Shown here: piece after piece, positions 51,532 to 58,507 of the stretch
Layout: every line of letters begins with the position of its first letter
How positions within the stretch are numbered: the stretch's first letter is position 1
Source of the DNA: Candidatus Melainabacteria bacterium
Lineage (GTDB): Bacteria > Cyanobacteriota > Vampirovibrionia > Obscuribacterales > Obscuribacteraceae
Reading direction: 5' to 3'
NCBI GenBank assembly: GCA_003242885.1
Contig: QKMZ01000006.1
Location: 1,811,002 to 1,875,001 of the forward strand
Length of the DNA stretch: 64,000 bases
Notes under the pieces: generated by a model
Seen by the model: only the letters and a program-made list of their open reading frames with translations
What the model was told of the DNA's origin: nothing
The model's database searches: none
Translations under genes and position numbers: made by a program

Positions 51532-53025
51532 ATGCGCAACAGGTCCAAAAATTTCTCGTTTTTGAAATCGTTGGCAGTGCTGCTGATGCTTTCAGCTACT
51601 AGCTTGAGCGGCGGTCAGACGATTGCTCAGCACGAATACATGAATCCTGACTCGCCCGGCGTCAATCGCGGGCGCGCGTCGGCAAATTATCAGAAGGGTC
51701 TGCAAGCTTTTCAAATAGGAGACTATGTTCAAGCAGTCAATTTCATGAAATTGGCGCAGAACGATGATCCATCCAACAAAAAAGTTTGCCACATGCTCGC
51801 GCTGGCATACGCTGAAGCAGGCGACACTTACAACGCCAACATGTGGTTCGGCTCTGCACTAACTCTCGACTACAACTATGTAGAGTGCCGGAACAATTAC
51901 GGACTTTTCTTGCGCAAGACAGGCAAAACATACGAAGCCGAGCGTGCATTCGAAGAGTGCATCAAATCTAGTCCTAAGTATCCCGATGCACACTACCACC
52001 TGGGCGAGATGCTCAGAGACAAGGGCGATCTCGATAGTGCGATCGAACAATTCAATGACGCCATAAGATGCAATCCCAATTACTTTGACGCGCTCCAGGA
52101 TCTTGGATTGGCGATGTATCAGAAGTATTCATCAGGACTCTGCGATATTTCTGAGTCACTGCAAAAGCTACAGGAAGCCGAAAGACTTATTCCAGACAAT
52201 CCGATGATTCACTATTATCTGGGCAACGTTTATTGCTCGAATTCGCAGTTTGATGCGGCCGAAGCCGAGTATCGAAAAGCGCTGCAGTGCGACGCGAAGT
52301 TTACCGCTGCCAACTACGAGTTTGGGCGCGTTCGTTATTATCGCGGCGATGTTGACCGTTGCCTTCTAGCGATGCGCGAGGCAGAGAAGGTCACGCCGGT
52401 ATACGCCGAATCAAAGAAATATCCGGCTGTCGCGCTCGACAAACTCAAGTGCTACAAAGCCGCTTGCTGCGAGGTGAAAGGTCTCGGCATCGAGGCTGTT
52501 GACACATATAAAGAAGCGGTCGCCATGCAAAACAGTGTGGACAGAGTAGAGACTCTGGCCAAGATAAAAAGCCTGGAAAAGGCTCTGCGCAGCGGTTCTC
52601 GCAAGAAAGTCACCTATGACATGGCCGAAGTTCAGGCTCTCGTCAAACGAGGCGTATTCGAGATTGAAGGCGGTAACTATGAGGCCGCAAAGAAGACCTA
52701 TGGACGAATTCTCGAGATGTATCCCGAGTGCTATGAAGCCGTTCAGCATCTTGGTGAACTGCAGGAAATCTCAGGCGACTTGAACGGCGCCATCGCCAAA
52801 TACCAGCAGGCGCAGGCATTGCGCCCGAACTTTGGCGCCGCCTACTTCAATCTTGGCGTCATTCTCGAAAAGATGGGGTTGGCGAGCGATGCGGGCATGA
52901 TGTACCAGAAGTTTCACGAGATTGACGGCAAATATCCGTATGACCCGCGCCACATCGTGAGCATCCAGCAAGACGACGTTCGCAAACGGGCGCGCGAAAT
53001 TGAGTTCAAGAAGCGCGGCTATTAG
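51532..53025 (+). CDS. secreted TPR protein
   Basis: 497 residues. The signal peptide is at about 8-33 (FLKSLAVLLMLSATSLSGGQTIAQ). From about residue 50 it contains about nine tetratricopeptide repeats (for example YQKGLQAFQIGDYVQAVNFM, YPDAHYHLGEMLRDKGDLDS, IHYYLGNVYCSNSQFDAAEA and FGAAYFNLGVILEKMGLASD), interrupted by a less regular stretch at about 300-375. A final helix ends in KRAREIEFKKRGY. It is probably a periplasmic or surface scaffold; the partner is unknown. The ribosome site is weak (GGAG 17 bases upstream). It is followed by panB after 155 bases. Confidence 0.88.
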   Translation: MRNRSKNFSFLKSLAVLLMLSATSLSGGQTIAQHEYMNPDSPGVNRGRASANYQKGLQAFQIGDYVQAVNFMKLAQNDDPSNKKVCHMLALAYAEAGDTYNANMWFGSALTLDYNYVECRNNYGLFLRKTGKTYEAERAFEECIKSSPKYPDAHYHLGEMLRDKGDLDSAIEQFNDAIRCNPNYFDALQDLGLAMYQKYSSGLCDISESLQKLQEAERLIPDNPMIHYYLGNVYCSNSQFDAAEAEYRKALQCDAKFTAANYEFGRVRYYRGDVDRCLLAMREAEKVTPVYAESKKYPAVALDKLKCYKAACCEVKGLGIEAVDTYKEAVAMQNSVDRVETLAKIKSLEKALRSGSRKKVTYDMAEVQALVKRGVFEIEGGNYEAAKKTYGRILEMYPECYEAVQHLGELQEISGDLNGAIAKYQQAQALRPNFGAAYFNLGVILEKMGLASDAGMMYQKFHEIDGKYPYDPRHIVSIQQDDVRKRAREIEFKKRGY

Positions 53026-53180
53026 GAACTTTCCGCTAGTCTAAGCGTTCTGCCGTTCGGAGAAACGAGTTGCCGGGCAATAAAAGACGAGTTTTTCGGC
53101 CCAGCTCTCAAGTATTAAAAAGGCTTACTGTGCCGGAATTTATTTCGGTTATCATTAGGCCCACTAGGGAAACATAAACC

Positions 53181-54080
53181 ATGTCCAAACACACACAGTC
53201 AACCAAGCAAGTTTCCACCCACACGCTTTTGAAATACAAAGGCGAGGGTCGAAAAATCGTCTGCCTTACCGCCTATGACTATTCAACCGCGCAAATTGTC
53301 GACCGCGCGGGAGTAGACGTCATCCTCGTGGGCGACAGTCTGGCCATGGTGGCGCTCGGTCACCGCACCACACACGCAGTGACGATGGAAGAGATGCTTC
53401 ACCACACCCGTGCCGTAACACGGGGAGTGAAGACTGCGCTGGTCGTTGCCGACCTGCCCTTTATGAGCTACCAAGTCGAAGTGACCCAAGCAATCACCAA
53501 CGCCGGACGTTTCATCAAAGAAGCAGAAGCGCATGCGGTAAAGCTCGAAGGTGCCACTCCGCTCAGCCTGGAAATCGTCGAGCGGCTAGTCGGTATGGGC
53601 ATTCCAGTAATGGGACACCTGGGTTTCACACCACAGTCAATTCACGGTCTGGGCGGTACTAAAGTTCAGGGCAAAACAGCCGAAGATGCTGTAAAACTAA
53701 TACGCGACGCCAAAGCACTGGAAGAAGCCGGAGCATTCAGCGTTGTTTTGGAAATGGTACCGAAGGCGGTGGCAGCCATTCTCACTGAAGAGATGAAGAT
53801 TCCCACAATCGGCATTGGCGCAGGCAATGGCTGCGACGGACAAATTTTGGTGACAGATGATTTGCTCGGCAAGTTCACCGATTTTCAACCGCGATTCGTT
53901 AGGCGCTATGCCAATCTGGCAGACATTTGCAACGATGCAATTGTTAGCTATGCAAATGATGTGAAGACCAAACAGTTTCCCGATGATTCGGAATCATTTG
54001 CAATTTCCGAAGAAGAAGAGCTGGAGTTGCGTCAGTTGATCGCCGCGGACATGGAATTGAAGGGCGAACTTACTTGCTAG
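53181..54080 (+). CDS. panB: 3-methyl-2-oxobutanoate hydroxymethyltransferase
   Basis: 299 residues; the core (about 10-265) is normal, and a C-terminal extension of about 35 acidic residues (DSESFAISEEEELELRQLIA) is unusual. Landmarks are LTAYDYSTAQIVDRAGVDVILVGDS (Mg-binding Asp at the end), GHLGFTPQSIHGLGGTKVQG, EMVPKAVA and PTIGIGAGNGCDGQILV. It makes ketopantoate in pantothenate and CoA synthesis. No panC or panE is next to it. AGGGAAAC lies before the ATG. Confidence 0.97.
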   Translation: MSKHTQSTKQVSTHTLLKYKGEGRKIVCLTAYDYSTAQIVDRAGVDVILVGDSLAMVALGHRTTHAVTMEEMLHHTRAVTRGVKTALVVADLPFMSYQVEVTQAITNAGRFIKEAEAHAVKLEGATPLSLEIVERLVGMGIPVMGHLGFTPQSIHGLGGTKVQGKTAEDAVKLIRDAKALEEAGAFSVVLEMVPKAVAAILTEEMKIPTIGIGAGNGCDGQILVTDDLLGKFTDFQPRFVRRYANLADICNDAIVSYANDVKTKQFPDDSESFAISEEEELELRQLIAADMELKGELTC

Positions 54081-54534
54081 ATTGTGAAAAGTTAGCTTGC
54101 TGATTTGTGAGAGCAGATTTAAGTTCCGCAGATTTTCGAACAGGGTCCCTAGATTATCTATAGCTAACTAAGATTTTTTACTGACACGCAAACACGTCTG
54201 ACAACTACTGAAAGCCTGTCAAATAGGCAGTCTTCCGACCTCAAACACTGATGGCCGATTGGATACAGACCGTGTGGTGGCTACCTGTAGTAACCACGTC
54301 GGGAACTTTCGTTTAAGTGTTTTGTCCCACAACTGACAAACGAAAACAGGCGCCTGGTGAGCAGTGTCAATCATCGCCTGTATTCCTTTGCCATGGAATC
54401 ACAGACAGCTGCATACGCAACTGTCAGGGAAACACGACAGCAGCCAAGCGACGGGAATCACTCTTTTAGTCGCATCAGGGCACTTGCGCCCAGCGCTGCT
54501 CTTTTCGTGAGTTGTGTATTGAGGATTGAAGAAA
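54081..54534. other. long leader region before the RlpA-like gene
   Basis: 454 bases without a supported gene. It contains an imperfect hairpin at 54274-54297 (GTGGT with ACCAC plus inner pairs) and a stem ACAGGCG (54346-54352) with CGCCTGT (54375-54381). RlpA-like genes are often controlled by riboswitches in other bacteria (for example c-di-AMP types), but I could not match the sequence to one by eye. Confidence 0.45.
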
Positions 54535-55329
54535 ATGCACAGAGACATAAGAAGGAGCATTGCGCTCTTGGTGGCGTTTACGTTCGCGTCTTCTCTAGTT
54601 ACGACAAATGCTGCACTCGCAGCAAACATCGACGAACCATTCAAGAAACTATTTTCCGGCATCGCCTCTTGGTACGGTGGGAAGTTCCACGGAAGGCGCA
54701 CTGCTTCTGGCACTCGGTACGACATGCACAGCATGACATGCGCGCATAAGACGCTACCGTTCGGAACAAAACTTTTGGTCAAGAATCCGTCCAACGGCAA
54801 AACATGCCAGGTTACAGTGACAGACCGCGGACCTTATTATGGCAAACGTGTCATTGATCTATCGAAAGCAGCAGCTGACAGGCTGGAACTTGATGGTATT
54901 GGGCATGTGGTTTGCTACCTCGGAAAAGCTGTTGGTAAGGGAATCGGCGGTGCCGCAAAGGGCATTGAAAAAACTGCAAAAGGAATCGAAGGAACAGCAA
55001 AAGAGACAGGCGAATCAATCGCCAGTCTCCCCAATCGTCTTGGAAAAGTAGCCAAGGAAATCGGAGAAACCGCTGCAGCGCCAATTTCCAGAGGCGTGAC
55101 TATCGCATCGAAACCAATGAACAGGCAAGAGTACCGCAAAGAAATCGAGCGCTATTACAAGGCGAAAGACTTTGTCGATGATGGTGTAGAACTCGCACAT
55201 TGGGAAGTAAAAGGAAGTTTCGAACCACGAGCAAAAACCGGATGTTTGCTAGTCCCTGAGGCAGGTTATTCAGGTACGAGTAAGCACAACCGCAGCGTAA
55301 TCTCCGGTCTGGATCAAGACATCTTCTAG
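54535..55329 (+). CDS. rlpA: RlpA-like double-psi beta-barrel protein with amphipathic repeat tail
   Basis: 264 residues from the ATG at 54535, which has GAGG about 10 bases upstream; a TTG nine bases earlier is too close to that site. Signal peptide about 6-30. The RlpA domain (about 39-128) reads GIASWYGGKFHGRRTASGTRY, then MTCAHKTLPFGTKLLV and TVTDRGPYYGKRVIDLS, with D97 as the key acid and C70/C91 possibly bridged. RlpA acts on peptidoglycan (in Pseudomonas as a lytic transglycosylase for naked strands). After the domain a Lys/Gly/Ala helix (about 130-180; GKAVGKGIGGAAKGIEKTAK) resembles the 11-residue repeats of the protein at 492. The last part (about 195-264) is unrecognised. Confidence 0.85.
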   Translation: MHRDIRRSIALLVAFTFASSLVTTNAALAANIDEPFKKLFSGIASWYGGKFHGRRTASGTRYDMHSMTCAHKTLPFGTKLLVKNPSNGKTCQVTVTDRGPYYGKRVIDLSKAAADRLELDGIGHVVCYLGKAVGKGIGGAAKGIEKTAKGIEGTAKETGESIASLPNRLGKVAKEIGETAAAPISRGVTIASKPMNRQEYRKEIERYYKAKDFVDDGVELAHWEVKGSFEPRAKTGCLLVPEAGYSGTSKHNRSVISGLDQDIF

Positions 55330-55360
55330 GTTATTGCAGGGGTTGGGCTATGCTTATTCA

Positions 55361-55418
55361 GTAGGTTCGACGCCATGCTTATTGAGTCTACCGTAGGGTC
55401 GACGCCATGCGTCGACCG
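55361..55418 (+). repeat. one and a half GTCGAC-type repeat units
   Basis: A half unit GTAGGTTCGACGCCATGC (55361-55378) is followed by a full unit (55393-55418) with GTAG, GGTCGACGC, CAT, GCGTCGACC. The full unit is identical to that at 11471-11496. Confidence 0.8.
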
Positions 55419-55523
55419 TTTCAAAAACCGCACAATGCATGCGCCAGGGCGGGATACATCCAGCGCCTCCTGCTGTTCAATACGTAATCTCAATTCAACG
55501 AAAAACAAACCCAATCAATCGGC

Positions 55524-55547
55524 GGGAGGCATAAATGCCTCCCCTAC
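55524..55547 (-). repeat. GGGAGGCAT palindrome with CTAC border
   Basis: The arms GGGAGGCAT (55524-55532) and ATGCCTCCC (55535-55543) are separated by two bases and followed by CTAC (one C between). Confidence 0.75.
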
Positions 55548-55563
55548 AATCGAAAATGAAGTT

Positions 55564-55584
55564 GGGGCGGCATGAATGCCGCCC
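55564..55584 (+). repeat. GGGCGGCAT palindrome
   Basis: The arms GGGCGGCAT (55565-55573) and ATGCCGCCC (55576-55584) are separated by GA. The same arms occur at 56762-56781. Confidence 0.75.
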
Positions 55585-55663
55585 GCCATTGTTTTCGAAC
55601 GCGGTCCTCTTTGCTCAGATTGAACTTCATTCGCTACGGCAACGCTTGCGTCGCCATAAGAAA

Positions 55664-55742
55664 CGGGCGCGTACAATGCGGCCCCACGTTAAACGTCCGT
55701 GCATGCGGCCCACTCTAAACGGAGTGTGCAATGCGGCCCTAC
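55664..55742 (-). repeat. three GGGCCGCAT-type repeat units in a cluster
   Basis: Read on the minus strand, units resembling GTAGGGCCGCATTGCAC occur at about 55723-55742, 55698-55712 and 55664-55686. The first provides the TAG stop codon of the gene at 55739. The whole 55330-55738 gap (409 bases) consists largely of such repeats, with no gene. Confidence 0.65.
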
Positions 55743-56533
55743 ATCTCGTAGTTTTTGTTAATGCCGAGAAGACGTTCGAAGATGAGCTTGTCTACGTACA
55801 AAGCATCGGGCTTGATTTTCATGTCGCCCGAAAATGGATAGCCGAACATCAATACCAAAAACAAGTTCAACGCAATCAAAGACGATGAAAGAGCAGTCAT
55901 GATTATCTGCGATTTCAAATTTCTCAAACCAAAGAAGTACGAAAACACACTACAGACAGCAGCTCCAAGGACGAGAACAACCCATTCCTCGATAGGCATT
56001 CCGTTGTCGGATATGTTTGTCCGAGCGCGCCTGTTATCCCACAGATTACAAACAGCTTCCACGGCCATTGGATAAATGGCTTTTTGGCTCTCTGTAACCG
56101 GCTCATAATCAATAACTTCGTGAATCAAGTCAAATACCAATTTACGAGCTTTGAAACTTTTGTTTTGGGTGCCCATAAGATCCCATTCGACCTGAACAAC
56201 TTCGGTCACATAATCAAGACACATTGCCTCGATCTTTTTTTGTTTCTGTTCAGGAAAGCGTCGGGATAAAACAAATACATCAGCCAAGCTATTAGCCTCA
56301 GCTTCAACGATTGTGCGCGCTTCTTGAAAGCGGGTCATCGCATCGACGACAACGAGTCCCAGTAAAACCGCGTACATCGTGCCCACGACGGACAGCATGT
56401 AGCCGCCCACCTCGTGGTTCTCCATAAGCGAGTCGATATGGACCTTCTGACGAACCCAAATCAATCCAACTACCGACAACAACACAGCTAGTGTAAAAAT
56501 CGTGATGGAGCTGAAGTAACTGTCGACTTGCAT
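55739..56533 (-). CDS. DUF4239 (bestrophin-like) membrane protein
   Basis: 264 residues. Two N-terminal membrane segments (ITIFTLAVLLSVVGLIWV and GYMLSVVGTMYAVLLGLVVVDAM), a charged helical middle (about 70-180; EAEANSLADVFVLSRRFPEQ), and two C-terminal membrane segments (WVVLVLGAAVCSVFSYFFGL; IIMTALSSSLIALNLFLVLMFGYPF). This is the layout of DUF4239 proteins, distantly like bestrophin channels; function is unproven. The stop codon TAG lies inside a GTAGGG repeat border, so the repeat may have set the end of the protein. Its upstream region carries 40-base tandem repeats. Confidence 0.82.
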   Translation of the reverse strand: MQVDSYFSSITIFTLAVLLSVVGLIWVRQKVHIDSLMENHEVGGYMLSVVGTMYAVLLGLVVVDAMTRFQEARTIVEAEANSLADVFVLSRRFPEQKQKKIEAMCLDYVTEVVQVEWDLMGTQNKSFKARKLVFDLIHEVIDYEPVTESQKAIYPMAVEAVCNLWDNRRARTNISDNGMPIEEWVVLVLGAAVCSVFSYFFGLRNLKSQIIMTALSSSLIALNLFLVLMFGYPFSGDMKIKPDALYVDKLIFERLLGINKNYEM

Positions 56534-56593
56534 TATGCCTGTATTGTGTGTGAGGCCGCTTTCAGTTAGGACACCGTCTTTTTTTTCGAAATC

Positions 56594-56731
56594 GAGCTGC
56601 TTTCGGTTCTGACGCTCTTATTCTTCTGAGATTTGGCTGCTTCCGGTTCTACCGTTGGTTATTGTTTTTGATTGGGCTGCTTCCGGTTCTGCCGTTGGTT
56701 ATTGTTTTTGATTGGGCTGCTTCCGGTCCAG
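56594..56731. repeat. 40-base tandem repeat, about three and a half copies
   Basis: Copies start at 56635 and 56675 (40 bases each, one mismatch: position 11 of the TTCCGGTTCT-x-CCG block) with a partial copy from 56715 to about 56728 and a diverged one from about 56594. The unit contains GGCTGCTTCCGGTTCT, CCGTTGG and TTATTGTTTTTGATTG. It lies in the promoter region of the DUF4239 gene. Confidence 0.85.
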
Positions 56732-56757
56732 AACGTAGAATGACTTCAGAAGGCACT

Positions 56758-56786
56758 GTAGGGGCGGCATAAATGCCGCCCGTTTT
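56758..56786 (+). repeat. GTAG-bordered GGGCGGCAT palindrome
   Basis: GTAGG, then arms GGGCGGCAT (56762-56770) and ATGCCGCCC (56773-56781), then GTTTT. It lies three bases from the stop of the FmdB-type gene and could end transcription from the plus side. Confidence 0.75.
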
Positions 56787-56788
56787 CT

Positions 56789-57040
56789 CTAGTGACAGGT
56801 CCCGCAGGAAGAACTAGAGCACGAGCCACAGCCGCCGCCACCAGAAGAGCTCGAAGATTTACTGGTACCCTGACCGACATCAGGGGTGGTGCCACCGGCT
56901 CGAATGAACGCGTTCCAAATACGCGTAACTTCAGTGCTGCCGCACTTGTCGCAAGCGCAGTCGGTGGATTCTGCCGTCATTGAACGTTCAACAGTGAACA
57001 CCTCTCGGCAGTCTTTGCAGCGGTAATCATATTGAGCCAT
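56789..57040 (-). CDS. FmdB-type zinc-ribbon protein
   Basis: 83 residues. The N-terminal zinc ribbon is MAQYDYRCKDCREVFTVERS with a second pair CACDKCGS, the standard FmdB layout; an amphipathic middle leads to a Ser/Gly/Cys-rich tail (SSSSSGGGGCGSCSSSSCGT) with extra cysteines. Small regulators of this type are widespread, first noted next to formamidase genes; their function is not established. AGAGG lies before the ATG and overlaps the end of rseP, so it is the last gene of the SpoIID-rseP-FmdB run. Confidence 0.9.
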   Translation of the reverse strand: MAQYDYRCKDCREVFTVERSMTAESTDCACDKCGSTEVTRIWNAFIRAGGTTPDVGQGTSKSSSSSGGGGCGSCSSSSCGTCH

Positions 57041-57060
57041 CTCTTGAAACCTCTGACTTA

Positions 57061-58500
57061 TTAGTGTGCTGGAACTGTTGCAGGCGTACCGGTTTCTGCC
57101 GCCGGCGTTTTGGTTTCGGTCGCAGGCAAGGTGGATTCCGAGCTAGACTGCGGTACAGATTCTGTCGTCGTTGCAGGAATCGAATCAGCAGCCGGAGTGC
57201 CAGTATTGCTTCTGCTCTGTGAAGCGTCCTTTTGATCACTTTGCTGCTGGCGGACTTCTTTCGCCTTCTCTTTCATTGCTTTGAATGACAGCTTGCCGGT
57301 CATCAACGCGCTCACGTCATTGACCATGATGACGACCATAAGCACAATCAAGCTAATGAAGCCCCATTTAACTATTTCGCCCTGCGCTTTCTCGTGCATT
57401 GGTCTGCCACGAATCGCTTCGAATAACATGAAGGCAAGGTGACCTCCATCCAGTGCAGGCCACGGTAAGAGGTTGATGATGGCCAGATCCATGCTGATCA
57501 TGATCGTAAACATGAACAGCTTGCTCCAGTCTTGTTGAGCAACATCGGCGCCAAAAACGACCACGGCGAGAACACCGTGTAAGTCACCAATACCGACAGC
57601 TGGTGCGCCTCCGGCAGCCTTCTTAGCACCCATCATCCCCTGAGCCAGACCCTGAACCATCTGCCCTAAAGCATCGAGCATTTGCTTGGTCAGCTCATAC
57701 AACTTGTAACCGGCATAACCGGCAATCTCAAAAATATTACCTTCGACTTTGCTGAAATAAGCGACACGGTCGGTCAATTTGAGACCGATTTGCCCTTTCT
57801 CGTTTGGAGTCATTTCCAGCGTCAGTTTCTGCATACCATCTTCTTTGGCTTGGTACGCTTTCTCGTCGACAGCTCGGAGATCCGCTTCTGTTTGCTCTTT
57901 TGCGTCAGCGGAGGCAGGAGCGTCTACATCCGCCGGACGACGAATAGTCACCGTCATGTGCTTGTTTTTGTGTGCCTGGATAGCGGAAATGGCTTCCGCC
58001 GTCGTTTTTACCTTGGCACCATCGATATCGACGATCATGTCGCCGGTTTGAAAACCTGCATTTTGAGCAATCGGATTGTCCTTGCCAACCACCCCTTCAG
58101 ATACAACCCGGGTGACCGGATCGCCCAGGGATAGGACCATAACCAAGCAGACGAGATAGGCAAAGATGACGTTGAAAGTTACCCCAGCGACAGCGACCAG
58201 AGCGCGTTGCCAGATTGGAAACTTGCGAAAGGGTTTCTCAGGAGGACCAAATGCGTCAGCGTTGGATTCATCGCCCAGCTCGGGAATAGCAACGTATCCA
58301 CCCAAAAGACAGGCGTGGATTTTGAACTCGGTATTCCATCGCTTGCCAATCGTCACCGAAGGTCCGAAAGGCAGCCCAAAACCGAAGACCGGGGTCTGGA
58401 AGCCAAAGAACCTGGCAACCAGGAAATGCCCGCACTCGTGCACGATGATGAGCACGCTCAGTATGCCGAGCATTGTTAATATCGCAAAAGCCTTTTCCAC
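57061..58500 (-). CDS. rseP: RIP zinc metalloprotease (site-2 protease, RseP)
   Basis: 479 residues from a GTG start with GAGG upstream. The zinc motif H21-E22-x-x-H25 (VHECGHFLVARFFG) is in the first membrane helix, a PDZ domain follows (about 130-225; NPIAQNAGFQTGDMIVDIDGAKV), and the third ligand lies in NLLPWPALDGGHLAFMLFE. A further membrane helix is at about 385-405. The last 65 residues are Ser/Thr/Pro/Ala-rich and not part of the enzyme. It cuts membrane-bound anti-sigma factors or leftover signal peptides. It lies seven bases downstream of the SpoIID-family gene. Confidence 0.95.
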   Translation of the reverse strand: MEKAFAILTMLGILSVLIIVHECGHFLVARFFGFQTPVFGFGLPFGPSVTIGKRWNTEFKIHACLLGGYVAIPELGDESNADAFGPPEKPFRKFPIWQRALVAVAGVTFNVIFAYLVCLVMVLSLGDPVTRVVSEGVVGKDNPIAQNAGFQTGDMIVDIDGAKVKTTAEAISAIQAHKNKHMTVTIRRPADVDAPASADAKEQTEADLRAVDEKAYQAKEDGMQKLTLEMTPNEKGQIGLKLTDRVAYFSKVEGNIFEIAGYAGYKLYELTKQMLDALGQMVQGLAQGMMGAKKAAGGAPAVGIGDLHGVLAVVVFGADVAQQDWSKLFMFTIMISMDLAIINLLPWPALDGGHLAFMLFEAIRGRPMHEKAQGEIVKWGFISLIVLMVVIMVNDVSALMTGKLSFKAMKEKAKEVRQQQSDQKDASQSRSNTGTPAADSIPATTTESVPQSSSESTLPATETKTPAAETGTPATVPAH

Positions 58501-58507
58501 TTGGACC

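Noticed and set aside
54081..54534. c-di-AMP or c-di-GMP riboswitch before the RlpA-like gene
   Set aside because: Such control is common for RlpA-type genes, but I could not find the conserved cores; only simple stems are present.
54357..54749. 130-codon plus-strand frame overlapping the start of the RlpA-like gene
   Set aside because: It overlaps the signal peptide and RlpA domain in another frame; the RlpA frame is clearly the real one.
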